A stretch of DNA of 64,000 nt. Origin: UJ101 sp965262705. GTDB taxonomy: Bacteria; Bacteroidota; Bacteroidia; Flavobacteriales; UJ101. Shown piece by piece: positions 8,262 through 16,719 of the stretch. A program made the translations under genes and the position numbers. The notes below the pieces were generated by a model. It was not told the origin of the DNA, did no database searches, and saw nothing but the letters and a program-made list of their open reading frames with translations. The stretch lies in the NCBI GenBank assembly GCA_965262705.1, contig OZ253556.1, positions 2,046,001-2,110,000 on the forward strand. The letters are read 5' to 3'. Each line of letters opens with the position of its first letter. The stretch's first letter is position 1.

Positions 8262-10109
8262 TTACTCCACAGTTACTGATTTTGCAAGATTTCTGGGCCG
8301 GTCAACATTTTCACCTCTTAAAACAGCTACATGATAGGAGAATAATTGCAACGGAATTGCATTGACAATCGGGGAAAATTCTTCACAAACTTTTGGGACT
8401 TCAATCACATGTTCTGCAATTCCGTTTATCCTGCTATCCCCTTGCGTTACAATAGCTATAATTTTTCCTTTTCTTGATTTGATCTCCTGCATATTCGATA
8501 GGATTTTTTCGTAATGCTCATTCTGTGTAGCAATTACAATTACGGGCATATTTTCATCAACTAAAGCAATAGGACCATGTTTCATTTCAGCCGCAGGATA
8601 TCCTTCGGCATGGATATACGAAATTTCTTTCAACTTAAGCGCTCCCTCTAGTGCGGAAGGGAAGTTATATCCGCGTCCAAGAAATAGCATATTGGGAAAA
8701 TGAGCATATCGTTGAGCCAGTTTAAGGATTTCGGCATCGGTTTTTAAGGCTTCCTGCACTTTATCGGGAATTAATTCTAAGGCTTGCAATAGTTTTTTAT
8801 ATCGTTCGTTATCAATAGTTCCCTTATGATGCCCCAGTTTTAGCGCTAATAAGCATAAGATAGAAACTTGAGCCGTAAAGGCTTTAGTCGATGCCACACC
8901 TATTTCAGGGCCGGCATGAGTATAAGCTCCAGCATCAGTCATGCGTGCAATAGAGCACCCTACCACGTTGCAAATACCAAAAATAAATGCACCTTTTTTC
9001 TTTGCCATCTTTAAGGCAGCTAAGGTGTCTGCAGTTTCACCTGACTGAGAAATAGCAATGATAATATCTTCTTTATAAATAATCGGATTTCGATATCTAA
9101 ACTCTGATGCATATTCTACCTCTACCGGAACGCGGGCAATGCTTTCAAATAAATATTCACCGATCAAACCAGCATGCCATGAAGTTCCACAGGCTATAAT
9201 AAGAATTCTTTTGGCTTCTAACCATTTTCGACGATGGTCCCAGATACCTGCCATTTTAATAATCCCTTGTTCATTCAATAGCCGGCCGCGTAAAGTGTTG
9301 TGAATAGATTTAGGTTGATCATATATCTCCTTGAGCATAAAATGCTCGTAGCCTCCCTTTTCAATTTGTTCAAGATTGAGTTTTAATTTCTGTACTAAAG
9401 GGTTTTCAATCAAACGATTGCTTTTTATGTTCCTTATCTCCAGCTCTTTTCCTCTATGAATAACGCCCATTTCTCCATCTTCAAGATACACAGCTTTCTG
9501 AGTGTATTTTAAGAACGGCATGGTATCTGAAGCTATAAAAAATTCTTCTTTTCCTATTCCGATAACTAAAGGGCTCCCTAATTTTCCGGCTATTATTTTA
9601 TCTGGCTCGTTATTATCTATTATTGCTACCGCATAAGCACCATTTAACTCATTCAAGGCAGATCGGGCAGCATCTAACAAGGATAAATTTTCTTTTTCTT
9701 TAAAATATTGTATCAAATTAACTAAGACCTCCGTATCCGTTTCTGATTGAAAAGTAAAGCCTTTTACATGCAGCATTTGCTTAATGGCAGCATAATTTTC
9801 AATGATTCCGTTATGTACTAATGCAATTTGCCCGTTATTTGAGATATGAGGATGTGAATTTAAATCGCTTGGAGCACCATGTGTTGCCCAACGTGTATGC
9901 CCTATGCCCATCGTTGAATTTAAAGCCTTATCATTTGCTTTAGTTTCTAATTCGGTTACTCTTCCCTTTGTCTTAATTAACGTTATTTGGTTATTTTTTA
10001 AAACGGCAACTCCTGCTGAATCATATCCTCGATATTCTAATCTTTTCAATCCTTTAATAAGGATAGGATAAACTTCCTGATTACCTAGATAACCGACAAT
10101 TCCGCACAT
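8262..10109 (-). CDS. glmS: Glutamine--fructose-6-phosphate aminotransferase (isomerizing)
   Basis: Makes glucosamine 6-phosphate, the entry step to UDP-GlcNAc for peptidoglycan and lipid A. The mature N-terminus is the catalytic Cys2 in MCGIVGYLGN of the class-II glutamine amidotransferase domain, with the GIGHTRWATHGAPS segment. The C-terminal half holds two SIS sugar-isomerase domains (CGTSWHAG, SQSGETADT, ALEGALKLKEISYIHAEGY) and ends in the canonical DRPRNLAKSVTVE. Length of 615 residues is normal. It sits after the glycogen synthase-like gene and DUF4270, an order I know from many flavobacteria; glmM is elsewhere in this window. Confidence 0.97.
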   Translation of the reverse strand: MCGIVGYLGNQEVYPILIKGLKRLEYRGYDSAGVAVLKNNQITLIKTKGRVTELETKANDKALNSTMGIGHTRWATHGAPSDLNSHPHISNNGQIALVHNGIIENYAAIKQMLHVKGFTFQSETDTEVLVNLIQYFKEKENLSLLDAARSALNELNGAYAVAIIDNNEPDKIIAGKLGSPLVIGIGKEEFFIASDTMPFLKYTQKAVYLEDGEMGVIHRGKELEIRNIKSNRLIENPLVQKLKLNLEQIEKGGYEHFMLKEIYDQPKSIHNTLRGRLLNEQGIIKMAGIWDHRRKWLEAKRILIIACGTSWHAGLIGEYLFESIARVPVEVEYASEFRYRNPIIYKEDIIIAISQSGETADTLAALKMAKKKGAFIFGICNVVGCSIARMTDAGAYTHAGPEIGVASTKAFTAQVSILCLLALKLGHHKGTIDNERYKKLLQALELIPDKVQEALKTDAEILKLAQRYAHFPNMLFLGRGYNFPSALEGALKLKEISYIHAEGYPAAEMKHGPIALVDENMPVIVIATQNEHYEKILSNMQEIKSRKGKIIAIVTQGDSRINGIAEHVIEVPKVCEEFSPIVNAIPLQLFSYHVAVLRGENVDRPRNLAKSVTVE

Positions 10110-10128
10110 AGGATTATTAGCTTTTTAT

Positions 10129-11769
10129 TTAATTATTTTTTGAACTCTTAGTGTATAAAATGACTAATTTCAATTTTTTATTACTATCTGTTGCTTCACC
10201 ATAAGCCACAAATTCTCCGGGGTGATATCGATTATCCGTTGATACAATCGATGCGTCAGAGAGATTTTTGTCAATAAAACTATTAGGTACATGTTGTCCA
10301 ATTCTTATAGCTAATTGTACATTCTTTATCTCTATTTTTTCATCCTCTCTTGTATCCTTTGGGTCTATATATTTCTTATTCTCTACTATGTCTTTAATGT
10401 GTTTTGTAACTTCAAAGCGATACTTTTGTTGTTTTTTATCATAAATGCCTCCGATTCTTTTTCTATAGGTGTCAATAGTAGCTCCACGATTAAATAAACG
10501 AAAATCACCTATTTCTCGACTATTCTCGTTATCATATAAATACAACCAAAAGGGGATGCTTGAATTTGTTTTTGATTCATCAACATATAAATCAAAATAC
10601 GCATCTATAATAGAAGCCGTTACTTGCCCATTCGCTGTAACATATTTTTTTTTAAACTCTTCAAGTTTTTTTTTATCTATGGTTAATAAAAGTTCAGAGC
10701 CTCCTTGCCCCTGCAGATATAAAAATTCATTCTTGTCTTCAGCATCTCGAAAATCTTGCGACCGCGTTCGTTCATATTTGCTTACTCTGCATTCACTATT
10801 CTCTCTTATTGTAAGCGCTACCGAGTTTTTAGTTTTTGAAGTTGTTTTGCCATCGGAAGTGGAGGTAGAGATATAGGTATAATCCATTTGAATAGAGACT
10901 CCTGAAGGGCTGGTTAGAAAAGTGAATCCATCTTTATTACTATCAGGCTCAATAACCATTCCGGGAAATTTTTCTTTAAAAATGGTTTCATTGGTTATGG
11001 TTCCATCTTGAACTTCTTCAAATAACGTTTCAAAATTATCCTTAGGTAATTCAATTATATAATTCAATTTTTGCACGCTTCGTGAAAAAGAATATTTTTT
11101 TGTTTCTGAATTATAAAAAGCATAAATAGTATCCTGTACAGTCGTACTAACTGTACCTCCTCCTAGTTTTTGACCCGTTGTAAATTCGTTTCCTGTTGCA
11201 TTTTTGCCATACGCTATACCATCTGAGTAATAATCAGCACTAAAGGCATCTAATTTATTTCTCAATTTATAAATGGATAGGGCTAAATCGTTAGAACGTT
11301 TATTAAAAATCGAATCAACTGTATATTGCGTAACTAGCGTATCTACATCATTTCGATTATTTCCTTTTACTAATTTGGTCTTCCTTTTATCATTAAGTAA
11401 AGTATTATAGTCCTTTCTGCTTAAAGATTTTAAACTAACGGGTATTTTTAGGTGAACGGCTTTAAGTTTTGCATTATCTCCTAAGCGTTTACCTAAAGAA
11501 CCTGAGTAATAAACCTGCGAAGCAAAAGAAGATCTTGTTGTTCCAAAAGCGGTAGAAGAGGAAGTCCCTATCGGGATTAATAAATTAGCCTCATCGCTTC
11601 TAACTGAATCAATAATATGAGTTTGAGCATGAATAGGAATTTCTATTGATGAGGGTTTTAAATTGCTACTGCTTCCGAAATCTACGGTTATATTGTCATT
11701 TTTTGATTCACATGAGATGATTAATATGCCCCAAAATAGGACTAAGAAATAATTTAAGATTTTCTTCAT
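10129..11769 (-). CDS. DUF4270 family lipoprotein
   Basis: A protein of 546 residues with a lipoprotein signal peptide ending in IIISCES, so it is probably lipid-anchored at the cell surface or periplasm. The overall layout and position match the DUF4270 proteins of Bacteroidota, whose function is unknown. No enzymatic motif is visible; the sequence is rich in Ser, Thr, Lys and beta-forming residues. Its start overlaps the stop of the glycogen synthase-like gene in an ATGA arrangement, and glmS follows 19 bases on, so the three are probably cotranscribed and this gene translationally coupled. The steady neighbourhood suggests a link to envelope or storage carbohydrate, which is an inference. 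Confidence 0.8.
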   Translation of the reverse strand: MKKILNYFLVLFWGILIISCESKNDNITVDFGSSSNLKPSSIEIPIHAQTHIIDSVRSDEANLLIPIGTSSSTAFGTTRSSFASQVYYSGSLGKRLGDNAKLKAVHLKIPVSLKSLSRKDYNTLLNDKRKTKLVKGNNRNDVDTLVTQYTVDSIFNKRSNDLALSIYKLRNKLDAFSADYYSDGIAYGKNATGNEFTTGQKLGGGTVSTTVQDTIYAFYNSETKKYSFSRSVQKLNYIIELPKDNFETLFEEVQDGTITNETIFKEKFPGMVIEPDSNKDGFTFLTSPSGVSIQMDYTYISTSTSDGKTTSKTKNSVALTIRENSECRVSKYERTRSQDFRDAEDKNEFLYLQGQGGSELLLTIDKKKLEEFKKKYVTANGQVTASIIDAYFDLYVDESKTNSSIPFWLYLYDNENSREIGDFRLFNRGATIDTYRKRIGGIYDKKQQKYRFEVTKHIKDIVENKKYIDPKDTREDEKIEIKNVQLAIRIGQHVPNSFIDKNLSDASIVSTDNRYHPGEFVAYGEATDSNKKLKLVILYTKSSKNN

Positions 11770-12581
11770 TTGCTTTCTTTTATTTCTAGTACTTTTTTTG
11801 AATAAAACGATAAAAAAGATTCTTTAATCTCTTGAATGGGTCTGTAATTTAATTTAACTTCATGTGGCAAATTCTTTAACATTTTAGGTATATCTTCAGC
11901 TGCTTCTACTATTCCGTCAGAAAACGTTACCGCAATTTTATTTAAGTTTTCAAAGGTAGGATTTTCCAATAATTTTATAGCTTCTGATTTTACCCCGTCA
12001 GATGCTACTTTATCTGCCAGATTACTTTTTACAGTTCCTTTAAAACTTCTTCTAAATAAAGAATAAACAACCTTTGAACGTGAAAAAATAGGTTCTTTTT
12101 TATAGAGGGTTTTTACATACAGGGGTAATAGCGACCCAAACCATCCTTGCACATGAATAATATCAGGCGGCCAGTTTAATTTCTTTATTGTTTCTAATAT
12201 TCCCCGGGCAAAGAAAATAAGTCGCTCGTCATTATCTTCAAATAAAGAGTTCTCATCATACCCATAAACCGCTTTTCGCTTAAAATATTCTTCATTATCG
12301 ATAAAGTAGGTTTGTATTTTAGCCCCAGGCACAGAAGCCACCTTAATAATTAACGGCTGGTCGGTATTATTTACCACAATATTCATACCTGAAAGACGAA
12401 TTACCTCATGAAGTTGGTGCCTACGTTCATTAATCGTTCCAAATCTCGGCATAAAAACACGAACGTCATTTCCTGCTTCTCGCATACGTTTAGCTGCTTC
12501 CAGACTAAGAGAAGATATATTATTTTCTGTAAAATAAGGAGTTAATTCTGAAGTTACATATAATATCCTTTTTTTATCCAT
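11766..12581 (-). CDS. Glycogen/starch synthase-like protein (GT5 N-terminal domain only)
   Basis: A protein of 271 residues. The start MDKKRILYVTSELTPY and the later PDIIHVQGWFGSLLPLYV match the ADP-glucose-binding N-terminal domain of glycogen/starch synthases (GT5). The family's second Rossmann domain is absent; short proteins of this type are usual in flavobacteria and their catalytic ability is doubtful. I start it at the ATG at 12579-12581. The same frame runs on to 12683, but those 34 extra residues come from a dispersed repeat at 12614-12834 and cannot be ancestral. Its stop overlaps the DUF4270 start by four bases. Confidence 0.8.
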   Translation of the reverse strand: MDKKRILYVTSELTPYFTENNISSLSLEAAKRMREAGNDVRVFMPRFGTINERRHQLHEVIRLSGMNIVVNNTDQPLIIKVASVPGAKIQTYFIDNEEYFKRKAVYGYDENSLFEDNDERLIFFARGILETIKKLNWPPDIIHVQGWFGSLLPLYVKTLYKKEPIFSRSKVVYSLFRRSFKGTVKSNLADKVASDGVKSEAIKLLENPTFENLNKIAVTFSDGIVEAAEDIPKMLKNLPHEVKLNYRPIQEIKESFLSFYSKKVLEIKESK

Positions 12582-12613
12582 AAATAGTATTTTGGAATAT
12601 AAGCGTATATAAA

Positions 12614-12834
12614 GAGACTGTTGCAGAACACATAAAAAAGTATGAAAAAGAAAGCATCTAACGGCAAACTGCTTCCTTCCCAAAGCTTCGACAGGCTCAG
12701 CTACCGAAAATTAAAATCCTCATAACCAAAAGGTTGCTCCAGCGTGTAATTTTTATCGGGCGTTGCATTTCGGCAAACTCAATACAAGCATTTTTTTTGT
12801 TAGAGTACTTTTTGCAATAGTCTCATAAAATACA
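12614..12834. repeat. Dispersed MITE-like repeat, full copy
   Basis: Starts GAGACTGTTGCAGAA and ends TTTTTGCAATAGTCTC, the inverted terminal repeats of the family (consensus GAGACCGTTGCA). The interior has the family blocks AAAATTAAAATCCTC and GGTTGCTCC. The bases ATAAA lie directly outside both ends and may be a target duplication. It lies directly upstream of the glycogen synthase-like gene and lends it a false N-terminal extension. Confidence 0.85.
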
Positions 12835-12890
12835 AAATTAATAAATTTCATTGGAATATGATAATTTACTTGAAACTACTTCTTTCTGCA

Positions 12891-12970
12891 AAAATTAAAA
12901 TCCTCACAACCAAAAGGTTGCTCCGGGGTTTAGCTTCGCTGACTTGCAGTTGATAGAGTGCTTTTCGTAA
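12891..12970. repeat. Dispersed repeat, partial copy
   Basis: Contains the interior block AAAATTAAAATCCTC, the GGTTGCTCC block, and an eroded end (GTGCTTTTCGTAAAGG), but no left terminal repeat. Together with 12614-12834 it fills most of the 433 bases between the glycogen synthase-like gene and tsaB. Confidence 0.7.
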
Positions 12971-12986
12971 AGGGGGGGCCTTTTAT

Positions 12987-12994
12987 TATCTTTG
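12987..12994 (+). promoter_or_regulatory. Probable tsaB promoter -7 box (TATCTTTG)
   Basis: Perfect TAnnTTTG match, 20 bases before the TTG start chosen for tsaB. It lies downstream of the GTG at 12958, which argues against that longer start. Confidence 0.6.
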
Positions 12995-13014
12995 CCATTC
13001 GTAAATTTCATAGT

Positions 13015-13686
13015 TTGGCTATTATTCTGCACATAGAAACGGCTACAAAAAACTGCTCGGTTGCCCTATCAGAGGATGGACGATTGATTGACTCCATAGA
13101 GGAATATTCTGAAAGATATTCTCATAGTGAACGGTTACATATTTTAATTGAAACGCTTTTTAAAAGGACATCTTTTAATTTACAATCTGTTAAAGCAGTT
13201 GCTGTAAGCAAAGGTCCGGGGTCCTATACGGGGCTTCGCATTGGTACTTCATCGGCAAAAGGACTTTGTTTTGCCTTAAAAGTTCCACTGATTGCAATAG
13301 ATACAATTACTATCATGGTAAAAGGGCAGAATACTATAGAGGCAGATTATTTCGTTCCTATGATCGATGCCAGACGGATGGAAGTTTATACTGCAGTTGT
13401 ATATCCAAATCTAAATTTTCAAAAAGAAATTCATGCTTTGGTTGTAAATGAAAATTCTTTTGATCAATATAGAAATAAAAAATTAATTTTTATGGGAAGC
13501 GGCATAGAAAAATGTAAGCCTTTCCTGCAATACGATAACTTTATTTTCTTAAAAGATGTTCATCCTTCTGCACGAGATATGGTTACTATAGCTCATCAAA
13601 AATATCAGGCACAGGTCTTTGAAAATCTCGCTTATTTTGAACCTTTTTACTTAAAAGACTTTGTAAGTATTTCTTCTAAAAAATAG
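13015..13686 (+). CDS. tsaB: tRNA threonylcarbamoyladenosine biosynthesis protein TsaB
   Basis: Non-catalytic partner of TsaD in making the t6A37 modification of ANN-decoding tRNAs. The sequence has the actin-like/ASKHA beginning ILHIETATKNCSVAL and the highly conserved KGPGSYTGLRIG motif, followed by GLCFALKVPLIAIDT. Length of 223 residues fits. The start is set at TTG 13015 (LAIILHIETA) because family members begin a few residues before this motif and a TAnnTTTG promoter lies just upstream; the in-frame GTG at 12958 lies within a repeat fragment and before the promoter. Confidence 0.93.
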   Translation: MAIILHIETATKNCSVALSEDGRLIDSIEEYSERYSHSERLHILIETLFKRTSFNLQSVKAVAVSKGPGSYTGLRIGTSSAKGLCFALKVPLIAIDTITIMVKGQNTIEADYFVPMIDARRMEVYTAVVYPNLNFQKEIHALVVNENSFDQYRNKKLIFMGSGIEKCKPFLQYDNFIFLKDVHPSARDMVTIAHQKYQAQVFENLAYFEPFYLKDFVSISSKK

Positions 13687-13703
13687 ACCCAGACCTTTAT
13701 CCT

Positions 13704-13738
13704 GAGACCGTTGCTAAAGTACTTTTTGCAATGGTCTC
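13704..13738. repeat. Minimal repeat copy: terminal inverted repeats only
   Basis: GAGACCGTTGC and GCAATGGTCTC separated by 13 bases, so only the two ends of the dispersed repeat remain. It forms a strong hairpin between convergent genes tsaB and the HAD phosphatase and could act as a terminator in both directions. Confidence 0.75.
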
Positions 13739-13787
13739 AAATTGCAATCGTTTTAAAAGTTGAAGCAGTTTTTATTGAAAGCCTTGG

Positions 13788-14582
13788 TTAGAATTTGGCG
13801 GTATGATTTGAAGCTAAAGCTTGCTTTAACGATAACTCTGCCAGAGAATTTATAATTAAATTTGGCTGAAAAGCGTAGTTGTCCAAATGCTTTCGTTGGG
13901 TTACGCCGGATAGAGTTAGAATGGTAGTGTACCCCAATTGTACCCCTCCTAAAATGTCGGTATCCATTGTATCGCCTATAATTATAGTTTCTCGCGCTTC
14001 TAGTTTCAGATGTTTACGCGCAGCACGCATCATCACGGGGCTTGGCTTGCCTACAGAAAAAGCTTTTTTTCCCGTAGCCTCTTCAATCATTGATACTACT
14101 GCTTTAATCCCTAAATTAGACCATCCTTTTATTTTGGGTGAAGGGTCTAGATTCGTGGCAATAAATTTGGCGCCATCTAGTATCATCTCTACCGCATTAC
14201 TTACCATTTCTAAAGTAAAGTTTCTGCCCTCGCCCACTACCACATAGTCTGGATTTTGATTGACCATGGTGTAATTTTGCTGATGTAAACTCGTAATTAA
14301 TCCTCCTTCTCCAAGAACATAGACTGTTCCTTTAGGATTCATAAATGATAAAAACCAGGCAGTAGCCATTGCACTGGTATATACATTCTCTTCCTTTATT
14401 TTTATACCCATCCCTGCAAGTTTATTTACTGCATCTAATGGGGTGCGTTGACTATTGTTGGTGATAAATAAAAACGGAATATTTTCCTTTTGTAAATTAG
14501 AAATAAATATATCAGCGCCTTGAATTAACCTATTGTTGCTATATATTACCCCGTCCATATCTATTAAAAATCCTTTTTTCAT
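13788..14582 (-). CDS. HAD-IIA family phosphatase (NagD-like)
   Basis: A 264-residue haloacid-dehalogenase phosphatase. Motif I is DMDGVIY (nucleophile Asp8, acid Asp10), motif II lies in FLFITNNSQRTP, the conserved lysine is in VGKPSPVMM, and motif IV is IIGDTMDTDILGG. The C2-type cap between motifs II and III assigns it to the NagD/PGP group, which dephosphorylates nucleotides or sugar phosphates; the physiological substrate is not evident. It converges on tsaB. A TAACTTTG box lies upstream. Confidence 0.9.
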   Translation of the reverse strand: MKKGFLIDMDGVIYSNNRLIQGADIFISNLQKENIPFLFITNNSQRTPLDAVNKLAGMGIKIKEENVYTSAMATAWFLSFMNPKGTVYVLGEGGLITSLHQQNYTMVNQNPDYVVVGEGRNFTLEMVSNAVEMILDGAKFIATNLDPSPKIKGWSNLGIKAVVSMIEEATGKKAFSVGKPSPVMMRAARKHLKLEARETIIIGDTMDTDILGGVQLGYTTILTLSGVTQRKHLDNYAFQPNLIINSLAELSLKQALASNHTAKF

Positions 14583-14608
14583 AAGAAATAAAATTACATT
14601 TTAGCTCA

Positions 14609-14616
14609 CAAAGTTA
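14609..14616 (-). promoter_or_regulatory. Probable promoter -7 box of the HAD phosphatase gene (TAACTTTG)
   Basis: TAnnTTTG match on the minus strand, 26 bases before the start codon. Confidence 0.5.
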
Positions 14617-14648
14617 GTAAGATTTTCTTTTAAGCGATATAAAAAGAA

Positions 14649-14683
14649 GAGACCTTTTAGCCAATACTTTTTGTAATAGTCTC
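14649..14683. repeat. Minimal repeat copy, eroded
   Basis: GAGACC... and ...TAATAGTCTC separated by about 20 bases: both ends of the dispersed repeat with the interior gone, similar in size to 13704-13738. Confidence 0.6.
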
Positions 14684-14723
14684 ATACAATAAATCAAAGG
14701 TATAAATCCATTTTTATAACACC

Positions 14724-14910
14724 GAGACCGTTGCAAAAAGCACTTTAGCAAAAAAATGCAACGCTCAATAAAATTAAACGCCGGAGCAACCTAATGGGTG
14801 TGGAGGATTTTAATTTTCGGTAACTGAGCCTGTCGAAGCTTTGAGAAGGAAGCAGTTTGAAGTTAGATGCTTCCTTTTTCATGCTTTTTTATATATTCTG
14901 CAATGGTCTC
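14724..14910. repeat. Dispersed MITE-like repeat, full copy (inverse orientation)
   Basis: Starts GAGACCGTTGCAAAAAGCAC and ends TCTGCAATGGTCTC. The family interior is seen in reverse orientation (GGAGCAACC, GGGTGTGGAGGATTTTAATT). The five bases ACACC flank it on both sides, the best candidate target-site duplication in the window. It fills most of the gap between the HAD gene and the 3' end of accA. Confidence 0.88.
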
Positions 14911-14930
14911 ACACCATGTTCTTTTATTTA

Positions 14931-15884
14931 TTATCCCTTAAATTTTCCCATGCTTGAATATTTATCCTGCCGATGCTCTAATAATTCCTCTATTGGCAAA
15001 GTTTTCAATTCGGTAATACTTTGTAAGATTACATGTTTTACTAACTCAAAAGTTTTTTCCGGATGAGTGTGAGCAGCTCCTAAAGGTTCCTTTATAATAT
15101 CGTCAATCAACTGATTTTTTTTCATATCGTATGAAGTAAGTTTAAGTGCTTTTGCAGCTTCTTTTTTATGCTCCCAACTTCGCCACAAAATGGAAGAGCA
15201 ACTTTCTGGTGAAATAACAGAGTACCAAGTATTTTCAAGCATAAAGGTTTTATCTCCTATACCAATTCCAAGTGCACCTCCACTAGCGCCTTCACCAATC
15301 ACAATACAAATAATGGGAACTTTTAGCAAGCTTATTTCAAATAAATTTCGAGCGATTGCTTCTCCTTGCCCTCGCTTTTCAGCTTCTAATCCCGGGTAGG
15401 CACCCGGTGTATCAATAAAGGTAACGATAGGAACACTAAACTTTTCCGCCAGTTTCATCAGGCGTAATGCTTTTCGATAGCCTTCAGGATTAGGCATTCC
15501 AAACCTACGATATTGCCGCTCCTTAGTATTACGTCCTTTCTGCTGCCCTATTAACATAAAAGACGGGCCATCAATCTTACCAAACCCGCCTACAATGGCT
15601 TTATCATCCCCAAAGGCTCTATCTCCAAAAAACTCCATAAAAGTGTCTCCGGCCAATGCCTTAATATAATCTAAGGTATGCGGGCGATTCACATGGCGAG
15701 ATACTTCTACTCGTTGCCATGGGGTTAAGGAGCCATAAATATCTTTAATCGTTTTTTCGAGTTTCTTTTCGAGTTGTTTGCAGGTTTCTTCTACATTTAC
15801 TCCGCTTTCTTTTCCTAAAAGCTGACATTTATTATATTGCTCTCTCGCTTCTTTAATAGGGAACTCAAAATCTAAATATTCCAT
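14931..15884 (-). CDS. accA: Acetyl-CoA carboxylase carboxyltransferase subunit alpha
   Basis: With AccD it transfers the carboxyl group from biotin to acetyl-CoA, making malonyl-CoA for fatty acid synthesis. Landmarks are GRNTKERQYRRFGMPNPEGY, TFIDTPGAYPGLEAEKRGQG, IGEGASGGALGIG and the later VISPESCSSILW. Start at the ATG 15882-15884 (MEYLDFEFPIKE) follows the family; the longer frame to 15908 overlaps the promoter box. Length of 317 residues is normal. It stands alone; accB, accC and accD are not in the window. BioB at 1.8 kb makes the cofactor used by this enzyme complex. Confidence 0.96.
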   Translation of the reverse strand: MEYLDFEFPIKEAREQYNKCQLLGKESGVNVEETCKQLEKKLEKTIKDIYGSLTPWQRVEVSRHVNRPHTLDYIKALAGDTFMEFFGDRAFGDDKAIVGGFGKIDGPSFMLIGQQKGRNTKERQYRRFGMPNPEGYRKALRLMKLAEKFSVPIVTFIDTPGAYPGLEAEKRGQGEAIARNLFEISLLKVPIICIVIGEGASGGALGIGIGDKTFMLENTWYSVISPESCSSILWRSWEHKKEAAKALKLTSYDMKKNQLIDDIIKEPLGAAHTHPEKTFELVKHVILQSITELKTLPIEELLEHRQDKYSSMGKFKG

Positions 15885-15905
15885 GTATATAGTTGATGAC
15901 CATAG

Positions 15906-15913
15906 CAAATATA
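15906..15913 (-). promoter_or_regulatory. Probable accA promoter -7 box (TATATTTG)
   Basis: TAnnTTTG match on the minus strand, 21 bases before the chosen accA start, implying a leader of about 15 bases. Confidence 0.55.
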
Positions 15914-15938
15914 AATATTTTAGACAAAATCATAGATT

Positions 15939-16000
15939 GAGACTCTTGCAGAATACATAAAATATCATAAAAAGAGACCGTTGCAAAAAGCACGCTATCA
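15939..16000. repeat. Two dispersed-repeat ends side by side
   Basis: One GAGACTCTTGCAGAATACATAA end followed 35 bases later by a GAGACCGTTGCAAAAAGCAC end, both pointing the same way and without the rest of either element. This looks like the remains of two insertions or of a deletion between copies. Confidence 0.65.
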
Positions 16001-16089
16001 AACGCAAACCAGCGAGAACTAATAAAAATTTTGAGAACGTACAACACTTTACTTTATCCCATTCTTTTATAACTTAGTATTTTCTTTGT

Positions 16090-16097
16090 TATTTTTG
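16090..16097 (+). promoter_or_regulatory. Probable ruvC promoter -7 box (TATTTTTG)
   Basis: TAnnTTTG match 28 bases before the ruvC start. Confidence 0.5.
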
Positions 16098-16125
16098 TTT
16101 CTTATAGTCTTTTGGAAGCCATAAA

Positions 16126-16680
16126 ATGCCTCAAACGGAAAAAATAATTCTTGGAATCGATCCCGGTACAACAGTTACGGGATATGGAGTCATACAGGTA
16201 ATTAATAAAGAGCCAAAATTGATTCATTTTGGGGAAATATTATTAGAGAACCTGCCTAATCATCAAATGAAATTAAAAAAGATATTTGAGCGAATATTGA
16301 ATATTATAGATGAATATCATCCGGATGAGATGGCGTTGGAGGCTCCTTTTTTCGGAAAAAATATACAATCTATGCTTAAATTAGGCCGGGCGCAGGGAGT
16401 GGCTATGGCAGCAGGACTTTTTCGTGAAATTCCCATAACGGAATATGCTCCAAAAAAAATAAAAATGGCCATAACGGGCAATGGAACTGCATCGAAAGAG
16501 CAGGTAGCTAAAATGCTGATGAGCCAGTTCAATATAAAAGACTTTCCTAAACGCTTAGACGGCACAGATGGTTTAGCCGCTGCTGTTTGTCATTTTTACA
16601 ATAATAAAAGAGCTACTGTTAAAAAATCCTACAACGGTTGGGATGCTTTTGTTCTTCAAAATCCTGACAGGGTAAAATAA
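16126..16680 (+). CDS. ruvC: Crossover junction endodeoxyribonuclease RuvC
   Basis: Resolves Holliday junctions by symmetrical nicking, working with RuvAB in recombinational repair. The RNase H-like active site is visible: the first Asp in ILGIDPGTTVTGYG, a Glu in MALEAPFFGKN, and the C-terminal Asp pair in LDGTDGLAAAVCHFY. Length of 184 residues is normal. The GH3-like gene follows 39 bases later on the same strand and is probably cotranscribed. Confidence 0.96.
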   Translation: MPQTEKIILGIDPGTTVTGYGVIQVINKEPKLIHFGEILLENLPNHQMKLKKIFERILNIIDEYHPDEMALEAPFFGKNIQSMLKLGRAQGVAMAAGLFREIPITEYAPKKIKMAITGNGTASKEQVAKMLMSQFNIKDFPKRLDGTDGLAAAVCHFYNNKRATVKKSYNGWDAFVLQNPDRVK

Positions 16681-16719
16681 TCATATAAAAGTTCTATTAA
16701 AAAACACAATTATTTAAAT

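Noticed and set aside
12958..13014. Longer tsaB start at GTG 12958
   Set aside because: It lies in repeat DNA and upstream of the TAnnTTTG promoter, and adds residues that the family lacks.
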